Assembly: GCF_001638985.1 (NCBI RefSeq)
Contig: NW_017265136.1
Span: forward strand, 1,074,726 to 1,138,725
DNA length: 64,000 nucleotides
Direction of reading: 5' to 3'
Source of the DNA: Phycomyces blakesleeanus NRRL 1555(-)
Lineage: Eukaryota; Mucoromycota; Mucoromycetes; Mucorales; Phycomycetaceae
Part shown: positions 22,935 through 34,842 of the stretch, piece by piece
How the letters are laid out: every line of letters starts with the position of its first letter
How positions within the stretch are numbered: position 1 is the first letter of the stretch
Notes under the pieces: model-generated
Told to the model about the DNA's origin: nothing
Databases searched by the model: none
What the model saw: the letters and a program-made list of their open reading frames with translations, nothing else
Translations under genes and position numbers: made by a program

Positions 22935-25426
22935 CTACACAGTTGATATATCTCTACCCCATATGGCACGCTTTGTCCAGTCTATACTAAGATTCACTCG
23001 TGTGCGTGCACTGACTTGCTCACTCCAATAAACACTTCTCCACAAGTAAAGCGCCCACAGACCTCCAATCATCTTGAACCCCTTATTAAATTCGCCCACA
23101 GCTGTGTTTCCTAGGTAGGCCAATGCACCCATATGGCTGTAGTGAAAAGGTCCAACGATCTGACTGGCCAACGCACTATCCTTTTCAGCCAGTGCACTAA
23201 GGTATCTTCCAAGGTATCTTCCTTGTTGGTTTGCCACTTGTGCAGTCTAATAGTCAATCACACACATAGATATAATGTCAGCCCACGTACAAGATACAAG
23301 ATATACAAGATATACAATTTAAATTAACATTATTAATGAATGTTTAATTAAAGCTTAAAGTTTAAAAAGAATTATAGAAAGAAAGAAAAAACTTACAGCA
23401 GGTAAATTGGTCATCTTGCTATCCACAGAAGTCAACATGTTTCTCATTTCCTCTATTTCCAAGGTACCGTTCTTGTCTGTATCATACACATCAAACAATT
23501 CCTTTACGTTTTCCAGGTGCTGCTCTGTCAGAGGAAACTTCTTGCGCATGTGGTCGATACATAATCCAAACTCACTTTTTGTCAATGAACCATCCCTATT
23601 CCTATTAATTGGGCAATCGTTTATTTATGTGTATCAAATATGGTACTACCCTTTTTCTTTCTTTCTTTCTATCTATCTATCTCTCTATCTCAGTAGAGAT
23701 GTTTTATTTTGTCTTCTCACTTACTGGTCTGCCATTTCAAAGATTTCCATCAGGTGCTCAATGAGTTTAGGGTTTTCGATGCTAGCGCAATCACCCAGAG
23801 CAAAGATATTGTCTGTGCCACGAAGACGGAGGTAGCCGTCCGTTGTGAGGGCTCGCTGGTGGGCCTGCTCAGGTAACTTGTCGGTGATCTTCTTAGCAAA
23901 GGGAGTCATGGCTTTGTTTTATTAAACAAAATCAAATGAATAAATAAATGAATAAATAAATAACAGTAATACGAGATGAGCAAACCCTAAATAAAATAAA
24001 GTAACATAAAAACTTGAGGTTAGGCAAATTAGCTTACCAATACCAGTAGACCACAGACACAGTCCAAATGGAATTTCCACGTCCTCTGTGGTGTTATCGC
24101 TTGATTTTTGTTTGTAGATAACCTTGCCGTCTTCAATCCGCTGCACTCGAGCATTTGTGATCACTTTGATATGCTTACGATTAAATCTCTTTTCGGCGTA
24201 ATTACTGATTTGGACATCAAATGTGTTTAGAATATGATCTCTAGATTGAATAATTGAAACGTTGATCTCTTCTCGGATAAGCTTAGGGAACTATAGATAT
24301 ATGAATTAGATACAAACACACACACTATATATATATATACTCTAAATATCTTACCCATTTGACAAAATCTTCGCTGACCCAGTCCAAAAGCTCGGCCGCA
24401 AACTCGACACCAGTGGGACCACCTCCACAAATCACAAAGCTAAGAAGCCGCTTGCGCTCTTCAGGACTAGTTGTGGGTAAGCACGCCTTTTCTACATTAG
24501 TAGTGACCCTGCGTCTGATATCAATCGCATCCTGGATGGTCTTTAAGCTCACGGTATTATCTAACCCTTCGACACCGTGCGTAATGCTTGTGGCTCCAAC
24601 CGCCACCACAAGTTTGTCGTACGGAATATAGAAAGTCTCGTCTGAGCCTCTACCCTTGACTTCCAACAGATTGTTTTCTACATCCACATCCACAGCCTGG
24701 CCTTCAAAGAAATGGGCGTGTATACGACTGGCAATCTTTCGTAATGGTTCCACAAGAGATCTTCATATACATTTTTTGTAACAATTAGACTCATCAGTTT
24801 TTCTTATTTTCTTTATTTTTAATATTAACCGTTTTCAATTACTATTCTTATCATTATTATTATTTTGTGTTCTATTAAAAAGAGAAATCTTACCTCATCT
24901 CCAGTGTTCCCACTGTTGCGCTCGGAAGCAAGGGCGTGAATAGAAAATAGTTGTTTTCGCTCACTACCGTTACATTATACTTGTCTTTTTCTAAACTTTT
25001 CATGATCGAAACTGCTCCCCATCCTCCTCCCACGATCACAAGTCTTGGCTTATTGACCATATCTTCTGTCTCATCCAAGTAATGACTAGCAACCGGGAGA
25101 TCCTTTGGCCCACCAGTGGGAGGGTATATGGCCGAGTCTGGCACAATGGTATGACTCTCAAACTCTTCGTCGTCGTCATCCTGAAGTAGATAGTAGGCCA
25201 GTCCGCCAGTAGATCCTAGTACACCTGCCGCAATAGTAGCCCGAGTAAGATTATCCTTTGACTTTAGAATATGTTTTGGTTTTGGTACAAGGTTGGGATT
25301 GGGATTAGGATTGGGATTGGCGCTTGAGGTTAAGTGCCGAGAGTTGAAGTGACCAACACTCCGCGGTAAATTGTATTTTGAGCCTAGTCTTTGGGAGAAC
25401 ACTCTGGAGAGACGACTTGCAGCCAT
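22935..25426 (-). CDS. Alternative (type II) NADH:ubiquinone oxidoreductase with EF-hands
   Basis: A rotenone-insensitive NADH dehydrogenase of the inner mitochondrial membrane that passes electrons from NADH to ubiquinone without pumping protons. Predicted exons 24894-25426, 24355-24760, 24038-24290, 23725-23911, 23397-23601 and 22935-23246 give 631 residues. The N-terminus is basic and Ser/Arg-rich (mitochondrial presequence), with a hydrophobic stretch before an acidic segment. The FAD site is [11 protein letters not shown] (about 130-140) and the NADH site [30 protein letters not shown] is the conserved FAD-binding end motif. Two EF-hand loops are visible: [12 protein letters not shown] and [12 protein letters not shown]. 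The C-terminus has the family amphipathic end ([17 protein letters not shown]). The EF-hands point to the Ca2+-responsive external form (NDE/NDB type). A short NP repeat (NPNPNPNPN) follows the presequence. Confidence 0.92.
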
Positions 25427-28400
25427 TATTTCAAACGCGCTTAATGGAAACAGTAGTGTAAAAAGGCGAAGAAGAAAGAAAGAAAGATAAAGAGAGAGAG
25501 AAAGCTACAAAAAAGGAACTGTGCCTCCTTTGAAATTGATATACTTTCTTGATATGGGAAAAATGTTCTAAGCACTGTGTTTTTTGTACATATATATATA
25601 CCCCTAAATGTTCCATCACAATAGGGATAAACAGTAGCCGCTCTATACTTTACTTCACTATCCGGAAGATATTAGATCCATGCTCGGGGAAAAAAGTATG
25701 AATGCTTTATGCCAACGCCTGTAAAGTCATTTATCGATCAATTGAACTTCTTTGGGTGTACCAATCTACGAAAAGAAAAAGAAAAATTTAAGAATATAAC
25801 TTGTACACTCTTCTTTAATTGTGATGTCACTGTGAAAAAGAATGAAATCATGATATTCAAAACGAAAACCCTACAATGTTTGTTAGTACAGTATTCGCTA
25901 ATAGTTTCAGTGATTCAAACATAAATAAATGAATTAGAACTTCTATGAATTACAAGCCAAGAACTCAAGAACAACCTTGTCCTTTACGACGACAAAATTA
26001 ATCTGCAAAAGGGTAAAATATTATGCATTTCTTTCCAGAAATTATACAAGTGCTGCTGTTATTTTTCATTTTTGAAAAGAAAAAAAGAAAATATTTTGAC
26101 ATCATTAATTTAATATCCTATTTCTACTTTAAATTCAGACAATGTTAGTTTTTTTTTATGGCCGAATCAAAATTAATTTTTAGACATTTCGTTTACCTTT
26201 TTTAGACAGGGACAAAAGAAAATAGTTAGTTTTGAGACATGTTGAGATGAATGATCAGACCTTTTTTACCTGTAAAAAATCTAAATCTCAAAAAGGGAAA
26301 CCGTGTACGAGACGGCTATTTGCGAATCGAATCTATTAGCATCTGGAATAAGCTTCAGGTCTACCCAAGCCTTTCAGAATTGCAAATGTCATTTTTAACA
26401 TATTCTTTGCAGCGTTGACATGGCCGTTACTATAGTGTATTACATGATTTACAGACCAGCACACTATCACTCTTGAAACTACTCGCACTACCAAAAGAAT
26501 CTGCCCCACACAAACTCTGTAAAATCTTGTCCACCTTTTCTCACTTTCAGACCTTTTACAGCAGTCCTTCATTAATTTCACGGCATAAAAATCCTCCATT
26601 AGCCGTTAAATTATCGAGGGAGCTCTGTAAATATGCCGTAGAGCCTGTCAAGTGGTAACACTCTTTGATTTTACAGTATCCCCCATTTTTCTATCAGGGT
26701 CAAGGAAACTTGGTCTAAATGAGTCTTCCACTTCTTTCATGTTGCTATTGTCGTTTTTATCAGATCTTTTATAAAAAAGATCGACCCAAAAACCATCTGC
26801 TTGAACAATATTCCCAAGCAGGATATTATTTTCTCCATCATGAAACAGACTCTTCAATACTATGCATGTTTGGAATTATTTCAGTATTGTATGCCTTCAC
26901 TTTCCTAGCGAACTATATATATATCAAAATATATCATTGATACATGCTTGAGATATATTGCATAAAATACTAAACATCCCTTTTAAATAAATATCTTATC
27001 TAGTATGAATCGTGACTGTAATTCTTTTCTCTTTCTTTTTCTGACAAGTGTAATAGCCTATTTTAATTAATTGATTAATTATATATATATATATCTCCTT
27101 ATCAGATTAAGAGCAATGATATTACTAAAAGTACAAATTTAATTTGAGCATTTCCAAGTCTGTCAAGCTTGATTTTTCGACCCAAAAATACTTCTTTTGA
27201 ACTCAAGTTTAAAACTAAAATATATATTGCTTCTTTTATGACGTCTTTTTTTTTGTAGCAATATAATCCACAAAACTTAATTAACTGTTAAGTTTATGGG
27301 TAAAGCAGAATCATTAGTTTAAAATCTTTACATAGCATATTAATTTTTATTAAATAAAAGATTAAGGATTTACGATAATAAGTTGCAATTACACCATGCA
27401 AAGCAGTTTGCCACTTTACATAGGTCATCTTTAACTATATATATATATATATACATATACGTACTAACAGTATAAGCAATGTTATAAGTGTCTGCTAGTA
27501 TAGTCGAAGGGCTATATGATAATATTTAGAAGAAAAAGAAAATGCTTTTGATATATATATAATATGCTTTATAATAACTAAAGATGGAAACGGCTGATGC
27601 TCACCGCTTAAAGTTTTGTATTACAAAAATATTCTGACATATATTCCTTCCAGTTGCGTGTCCTTATCCCATTCTATCCCTACCTTTAATCGATTCTGAG
27701 CACAAAGGTTTGTAAAATGAGCAATTTTGCCCAATGGGTTTATTGGGTGAAGCAAAAAATACTACATAAATAAAGAAGAAGGCTTGCAAAAGGTCATTCT
27801 TACAGTAAGCAGCACCAAATATGTGTATGTATAGCTTATACAGCCCTACGATCTTGTTTTCATGATATCCCCTTACCCGCATCTGCATTATTGAGGTTCG
27901 TTTTTACTTTTACTTGACCGCAAAATTAAAAAACCATATTTTGACTGAATATGGGAGTGTAATATTGTTAGATTGACGTATAATTCTTAAAAGTTAATAA
28001 TAGTAAGAAAGTTCGTATGGTTACACATTTTAATTCATTACAAAATAATAATAATAATCATATGAATGTTTCTCCTTTAGCTTTTTGTTAGTAAAGAATG
28101 AGGCAATACATTTAATAGTGGAATAAAACAAAAGTCAAAGTTCATTTGGCTTATTTCTTTTCTCAGACTAGATCTTACGGTGTAACTGTAAATTTTTCTT
28201 ACTCAGTGTACCCTATATTTTTGTGGTGTCCACTTTATGAAGGTTTACCTAAATACCACAAAGAAGTCAAAAATATATAAGAAATTGAGCTGATGTACAA
28301 ACATGAAGGGAAACGGTGTACCTTGAGTTGTTTCATATTAAACAAATGACAAAACAAATTCAAACAAATATATATATATATATAAAATAGCCAAAAATAA

Positions 28401-28772
28401 CTTGGTAATTGAGAGCTAGTCTCGGAGTTCCTTGTACGGGCTGGTTATTTTATTTTTTATTTTTTATTTTTTTTTAAATATTTTATGCATGGATATTTTC
28501 TGGGTTGGGTATTATAGAAGACTATAAACCTTGTCTCAAAAATACTTGTATCTAGTGTTTAAAGTACCATTAATCATTTCAAGCTCTCTGATGATTATTA
28601 TCAAGAGAAGAAGACGTCTTGGTCCTTTATAAGGCACAAGGGAAACAGAGCTTCATTTGTCTGGCCCAAACTCAGAATCCGAGGTCACAACGGCTTAGAT
28701 GCCCGCCCTGACACTTCTTTTTCTCGGTTGTTCACCAAGAATTTTTTATAATTTTTTAAAATACTCAACATC
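25427..28772. other. Intergenic with decayed transposon remnants
   Basis: A 3.3-kb AT-rich stretch between divergently transcribed genes (NADH dehydrogenase on minus, Mak11 on plus). It contains the TnpB/Fanzor-like relic described separately (26336-26860). A second minus-strand frame at 27664-27888 has short TnpB-like word matches (RVRGY, SPNKPIGQ), which is too little to call. AT runs occur near 27436-27452 and 28365-28382. A TATA-like CCTTTATAAGG at 28624-28634 may belong to the Mak11 promoter. Confidence 0.5.
26336..26860 (-). pseudogene. Decayed TnpB/Fanzor-like nuclease relic
   Basis: Read on the minus strand, two fragments in different frames resemble the RuvC part of eukaryotic TnpB-like (Fanzor) proteins. 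The upstream piece (26648-26857) has ILLGNIVQADGF, then a lysine-rich linker, then SFRPSFLDPDRK, which fits the RuvC-I FLDPGRK motif. The downstream piece (26336-26599) has NGHVNAAKNMLKM followed by LKGLGRPEAYSR, fitting the WNRDVNAAKNM end of RuvC-III. Between them the frame is broken by stops and shifts, and the zinc-finger cysteines are mostly gone. The copy cannot encode an active protein. The assignment rests on remembered motifs and is not certain. Confidence 0.5.
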
Positions 28773-30241
28773 ATGGCATCCATCGAAGCAACCAAGAAAC
28801 GATCGCGTGGTGAAGATAACGAAGAAACTATGGATAAACCTGCATTGAAAAAGCAATTGCTCGAAGGAAAATCTGCGCTCGATTTGATCTTACCAATTTC
28901 ATCGATCACCAAAGAACTGTCTGATGAGGACTTTCGCATTATTACCGGCACTTATGAGCGCATTCTTTACGGAATCAATGCCTATTGGGAAAACGCAGAC
29001 GATGATTCATCTGTGAGTCTGAGATCGATTGATTGGAGTGGAGGATCTGTTGAATTTAATTTATGTAGTAGTACTAATTGTCTTTCTTTTGTGTTTGTTT
29101 GTTTATTTGTTGCTGATCTGACATGACATGCCAGTCTAAACCCTCTCTTAAACTCGAGCCTATCTTTATCGTACCTGCACACACTGGCTGTATTCGTACT
29201 GTTGCTATAGGTGGACATTTCTTGGCCTCTGGAAGTGCAGACGAAATTATTCGATTGTATGATGTGAAGAAGCGCAAGGAATACGGTTCGCTTGGTGGGC
29301 ATCATCAGGGTGATGTGACAGATATCAAATTTCACGGAAAATACATGTTCTCTACAAGTGACGACGGCACAATTTGCTTGTGGCGGACAAAGGATTGGGA
29401 ATTTTTGAAGACACTCAAGGGTCACAAGTAAGAGCGCAGGATGATAATGGTTTAGTGGTATTTTGTTATTGACAAGCTTATTAATTAGGGGACGTATCAA
29501 TTCACTTGCTATTCATCCTTCAGGTAGAATTGCACTTTCAGTATCGAGTGACAGAACCGTCATTTTATGGAACTTGATGTCAGCAAAGAAGGCCAGTATG
29601 ACTAAGCTTTATAGAGGTAAAGTATATGTAAAAGGAATAGATGTAAATATAAGATGACTAACGTGATTATTAGATGAAGGACTTGTGGTTCTTTGGAATA
29701 CAGATGGAACAAAATATGCTATTATGTTTGACCGTAAGATCAATGTTTACAATGTCTCGGTAAGTGAAGTGTGGTACACACAAAAGCGGTATAGCGTGAT
29801 ATTCACACCATGATGAATTAGGACGCACAAGTTATGACTACTATTGAGCACAAATCAAAATTCCTGTGTATGCGATACTTTGAATCAAGCGATAAGAAGG
29901 AATATATTATCAGTGGCCACGAGGATAAGACTATTCGTATCTGGGAAGCAGAAACTGGAAAATGTGTTGTTGAAATTGTTGGACATAAGTTCCGTATTAA
30001 GACAATGGAGACAGTCAAGTCAAAACCTTCATCTGAGAGTGAGCCAGTCACTGTCCTGATCACTGCTTCTTCAGATGGTGTTATCAAGTGCTGGGATGTA
30101 GAGGCGGCGATTGCAGCAGCAGAGAGTCCGGAAGACATTACTCCTCTGGGGGAATACAACACCAAGAGTCGAATTACGTGCTGTACTGTGCATTCTGGAT
30201 ACGCAAAGACAACTGGAGAGGTTACCGTGTCAGAAAAATAA
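28773..30241 (+). CDS. MAK11: Mak11-like WD40 protein (PAK1IP1 family)
   Basis: Predicted exons 28773-29012, 29135-29427, 29489-29616, 29674-29759 and 29822-30241 give 388 residues, with all phases consistent. It has WD40 repeats (for example SGSADEIIRLYDVKKRKEYG, STSDDGTICLWRTKDWEF, SVSSDRTVILWNL, SGHEDKTIRIWEAETGKC, SSDGVIKCWDVEAA). Family words are GTYERILYG near the N-terminus and HKGRINSLAIHPSGRIALSV. Mak11/PAK1IP1 acts in the nucleolus in 60S ribosomal subunit maturation. An N-terminal extension rich in Lys/Glu precedes the propeller (KKRSRGEDNEETMDKPALKK). The first ATG, which fits the fungal context CATCATGGC, was chosen as start. Confidence 0.88.
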
Positions 30242-31276
30242 TTAACTTTGTAGAAATAATAATAACAATAATAATAATAAATACACATACGCACATATAT
30301 ATAAATACTATTTTCAGAAACAGGGGAGAGGGGGGGGGGGGTTTCCAGAACTGTCAAAAATCAACAACAAATTTATGATTTAAATAAGACAGTTTTGTAA
30401 ATAGGGGTGGGTTAATATGAGCTGTTTTGCATATTATTAGTTTTGTAGTTCATTTATAAATCCTAAAAAAAGAAAAGAAAAATTGGCAGTTTGAATCAAG
30501 ATTTTAACCTTGAAATTTATATTTATATTTATATATAATGTTTATAGATGTTAAACTTTGATTATTATATTTGTTTTTTATTATGTTAATGAGGTAGTTT
30601 ATACTAAGCTTATGTGTACCAAAGTCAATATTTGTATGATATGTAATTAACTAATATCATACTCGTAATTATGATTATTTCTTAAATATTTTTCTTATCT
30701 GTGCTAGATCAAAGCTTCTTCTTGTCGCCTAGCAACAATCACAATCACAATCACAATAATATTAATGTACGTTTCAAAATGATCCGAGTCTAATGTATTA
30801 TCTTTTTCTGTTGTGATTATAGCCATGGTTATCTGGTAACTGTACAACCCATCTGGAAGACGTGCTTGTCTTTAATAGCCTATTCTCTTTCTCGCTCATA
30901 ATCTCTCTTTCTCCCTTTTATCCTTATTTATTTTCATTAGCGGGGAGGAGGCCCAAGTCGCACTATATTTTTTCTTGGTGTTTGTATATAGTATATACAT
31001 ACATACAAATACACACACACACTTATATATAAATTTATATTTACTTCCTTTCTCTTCCTCTCTTTCTCTCTTTCTCTCTCTCTCTCAACTTTTTATACTC
31101 AGATTTGGAGTACACAAAGCGGTTGATAAACAGGAACCCTTTCCCAGTCTGCCTTTTCCTATCTCAGTACCTAACCCCCCTTTCTCCCCCTCTCCCTCCT
31201 CCTCTTATAACCTATTTTTGGCTCAAAAAAAGAGACCTCTTGTTTGTATACGGATAAGCCACCACAATATGCTAAG
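30242..31276. other. Spacer between Mak11 and the Zn2Cys6 gene
   Basis: Holds the 3' flank of Mak11 with AATAAT repeats and an uninterrupted G run (about 30331-30340), and a pyrimidine-rich 5' flank of the next gene (CT tracts near 31040-31088 and 31140-31205). No other gene is seen. AATCAC units occur near 30737-30757. Confidence 0.5.
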
Positions 31277-34200
31277 ATGGAACAAGATTCATTACACATC
31301 TCAGGACCACCAGTAAAATCAAGGTCTACATTAAAAAAAAGACGATCGAGCATCACCGAAGCAACTAAAAAGAATAAAGCATCTCAAGCATGTAGTGCAT
31401 GCCGCAAACGCAAGGTAACATAACCTTTGCCGCGTACAGACGGAGTTGGCCCATGTTCAGTTGGGTACTTGTCAAGTTTCACTGCGGCACAACTCAAAAG
31501 ACGCGGGTGCCACTCCGCATAATAACTCCAACTTTTTTTTTAACCTTTATGTTACTCATTCATAGGTTAAATGTGATGGCGATCAACCGTGCACTCGTTG
31601 TCAAAAGACAGCCTCAGAATGTATATTTGACTATGTGAAGAAAACAGATCCACCAAAGCGGTAATAATGTGGCGTGTTATAGAGATAGATTAAATCAAGC
31701 CTAAAATAATAATAATAATATAATAATAATAATAAAAGCATAACCAAAAAGTCGACTGACTGACGGACTGACTGACTGACTGGATCTGTTATTTATGCCT
31801 GGTCCCCCCCACGCACCCTCCAATTTATATTATTATTCCTCTTATTAGCAGAGGAAGCCGAGCATCTCTTTCACTCAACAGTCCTCCGACAGCCTCAGAA
31901 ATCATAGCAAAATCAGACATAATGATTGAACCAAGTACAGGTAAGACTGTCGGAAGAGGAACAGGCGTTTGATATGTGCTCGCTATAGACGCCGCATTGA
32001 CAGAACTGAAGATCAAGTTTGCGGATGTCCAGATATTTGACACCATATCCGTCAGCACTACCGGTCAAGGACTATATATGCGGGACTGGCTCGCAAGGAC
32101 GGATCGCATACCCTCTGCCTATGATAACAATACGTCTATAATGTCTGAACTGGACCCAGAACCAAAACAACCCAACCTTCACATAAACAACACAATCATC
32201 CAGATGGAGCTTATTCAGGTCTACTTCAAGCATGTCCACCCATACCTTCCTATAATACATCGTGCATCATTTTATGAGCAACTTCGACAGAACAAACACT
32301 GTATCATATTACTCAACGCAATGTACGCCGTCGCTGCTAGATGGCTCGCCACCGACGATGAACGCACTAGCATAATGTGCGGAGAGCCACTAGGCTGGCG
32401 ATACTACCAGACTACGTTAGGCTTATTGGATATATATACCGACGCCCCCAGACTATCTACCGTTCAGGCCCTTCTCCTTATTGTAAAATATCACGAATAT
32501 GTTAGACGACCAGGCTTCTTCTGGCGCACTCGCTTCTATTTTCAAATGATTATCCGAATGAGCAAAGATTTAGGTCTTCCAAGAGGCATACCCCGCGGCT
32601 GTTACGTTAATCCTATTAACCATGAGCAGCGAAAACGTGTATTTTGGGCAATATATGCTTACGACGTTCTTATGAGGTTTTTATGATTAAATCTATATGT
32701 TAAGAGAGAGAGAGAGAGAGAGAGAAAGAGTGAGATCTTATAAGTAACTAACTATCATTGCTCCTTCTTTTGCTAATTATTATCTATCAGTACCGAGCAA
32801 GGCACCCAGGCCAATTTCAATCTCGAGACCTATCCAGTAGACTACCCGAATATTTTCACAGAAGAAGCTCAAACCGAGGACCAGGATATTCTCCTTCAAT
32901 TCCATTGGATTTCTAAGCTGATGTACATGCATGGCAGCATCCTACGGTTTATGCGTCAAAAGTACTCTGGGAATGAGCAATCCATGTCTACAACTGACGC
33001 TGGTGGTGAGGCGGCTAGATTTGGGATGCTGAGTAACCAACTAGACAGCTTGTCAAAACGCATGGCAAGTGTTGTTCAGCCTCCTGCGGCTGGGGACAAC
33101 AACACCGCATTCCTTTTTGCAACTCTACACTTTATAACGATTCTTCTGCACAGACCTTATGCTTTTCCGTGCAATACGGAAGACAAGGAGTACATATCCC
33201 ATCAGGAACAGTGTTTAACAGCAGCAAGGGCTATAGTTGAGCTAACAGATAATCTCCTGAAAGCCAATGGGGTTGGAGCATTATATTACCCTTTGCGGGG
33301 TGTACAACAGAGAATTCATTACCTCTCGGCTGCCGTTACCGTATTCCGACTGGTGGCAGATTCTTATCCTTCCGAAAATACATTGGCAATTTACGATCGG
33401 GCATTGAGTATGGTAGAAGGCCTGGTAAAGATATCGCCAGCAACAGAGATCGACATTGATTATGATATGAAGCCCTTGGCTCGTCTGTCAGATATGCTGA
33501 CCAGAGAACAGCAAAACGATGCTCATCTCCTGTCATCAAATCCTCCTTCCGTTCAATCTTCTCCGATAAACCCTTCCGCCGAATTGTCTCCAAATCTGTC
33601 ACCAATGAAAAACCGCAAACGAGGTAGCACTACATTGACAACCGGAAGCCGACCACGTCATGCCAGAACAGAATCATATTCGAGTGCAGCCGGGGGAGAA
33701 CTTGGAAAGAAGAGTTCAAGAAGTAGCCTATCGATGGATTATATGTCACAAACACCTCCTGCTAGAAAGCAGGCCACCTCTTCGTATGCCCACCATCGAA
33801 TTTCTGCTCCTTTGTTGGGAAATAGTTCATTCCAACAACAACATCAAATACAACAACAACAAGTACAATTACAAGTACATCAACAGCAACAGCAACATAT
33901 CCAACAACAGCGTAATGGTTATTCACAGCCATCATCACCTACTGTAGGGTGCTTACCACCATCATATAATGGTGTTAGTATGAATTTTTATGATCCGAAT
34001 ATTAGTATGCTGGATACTGCGCCTGTGATTCCAATTCACCAGCATGTGCAAGTGCAAGTACAGCAGCAGCAGCAAGTACAACAGCAGCAGCAAGTACAGC
34101 AGCAGCAGCAAGTACAGCAGCAACAAGCTCAGCAACAACAGGTTCAGCAACAACAGGCTCAGCAACAAGCTCAGCAGCAGCAACAGCAGCAAATACAGCA

Positions 34201-34687
34201 ACAACAGCAAGTACAGCAAGTACAGCAAGTACAACAACAACAACAAGCCATGTTGATGAACCGCACACAATCAGCTTCTTCTTCATTAGCGAGTGAATCG
34301 ACTTTATTATCAGTTCAACAAGATACTGGCTATCAGATATATGGGGATCCTAGTCAGGGGAACTATCGTAGGAACAATGTTTCAGGTGTTTTCCAGCAAG
34401 ATCCTATGGGTTACTCACATCTCCATGTTATGGCTATGGGAAATAGTGGTATTCCAGGAGATGGAACTTATGAACACCTGGATCATTCTCAAGTTACTGA
34501 CCCTCCATCTTATACCCCTTATCAACAATTTATGCCATTATCAGCCGAGCAACGGCAGATTATGCTAAACGAATCACTTTTGGAAAGATCCGTGGTTGCA
34601 AACATACTTCCTGGACAGTCTATGATGGGACTATTGATGGAAGAGCCTGATACTTCTTGGAACTATGCCGTTCAGCGTGATGGATAA
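31277..34687 (+). CDS. Zn2Cys6 fungal transcription factor with glutamine-rich tail
   Basis: Predicted exons 31277-31414, 31566-31660, 31852-31940, 31989-32676 and 32791-34687 give 968 residues with consistent phases. The binuclear zinc cluster is complete: Cys39, 42, 49, 55, 58 and 65 (CxxCx6C-x5-CxxCx6C), split by intron 1 after RKRK. A basic stretch (LKKRRSS) lies just before it and is a likely nuclear signal. The middle region (about 170-480) carries the fungal-specific transcription factor domain, with words such as YFKHVHPYLPIIHRASFYEQ, AVAARW, LLLIVKYHEY and RMSKDLGLPR. The C-terminal third is disordered, with QVQQQQ/AQQQ tracts (about 690-820) and an acidic aromatic end (LLMEEPDTSWNY) that may activate transcription. 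The target genes cannot be told from sequence. Confidence 0.88.
34046..34250 (+). repeat. CAG/CAA tract encoding poly-Gln
   Basis: A mixed CAG/CAA array interrupted by GTA and GCT codons encodes repeated QVQQQQ and AQQQ units in the Zn2Cys6 factor. The mixture of two Gln codons and regular Val/Ala spacing suggests selection on the protein repeat, or a repeat unit of about 15 nt. Confidence 0.9.
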
Positions 34688-34795
34688 AGACCAAGATCAA
34701 GATCCCCCCCCCCCCCCCCCCCCCTTCCCTTTACCTTGCCTGATTTTCTTATTTTCTTCTCTTTATTTCTTTAAGAAAGAGAAGTCTTTTTTTTC

Positions 34796-34842
<47 letters not shown>

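Noticed and set aside
27664..27888. A second TnpB-like fragment on the minus strand
   Set aside because: It has only short word matches (RVRGY, SPNKPIGQ) and lies in the wrong order relative to the 26.3-26.9 kb relic.
33962..34286. Poly-Leu, poly-Asn and poly-Val frames over the Gln tract
   Set aside because: These are shadows of the CAG/CAA repeat within the Zn2Cys6 gene.
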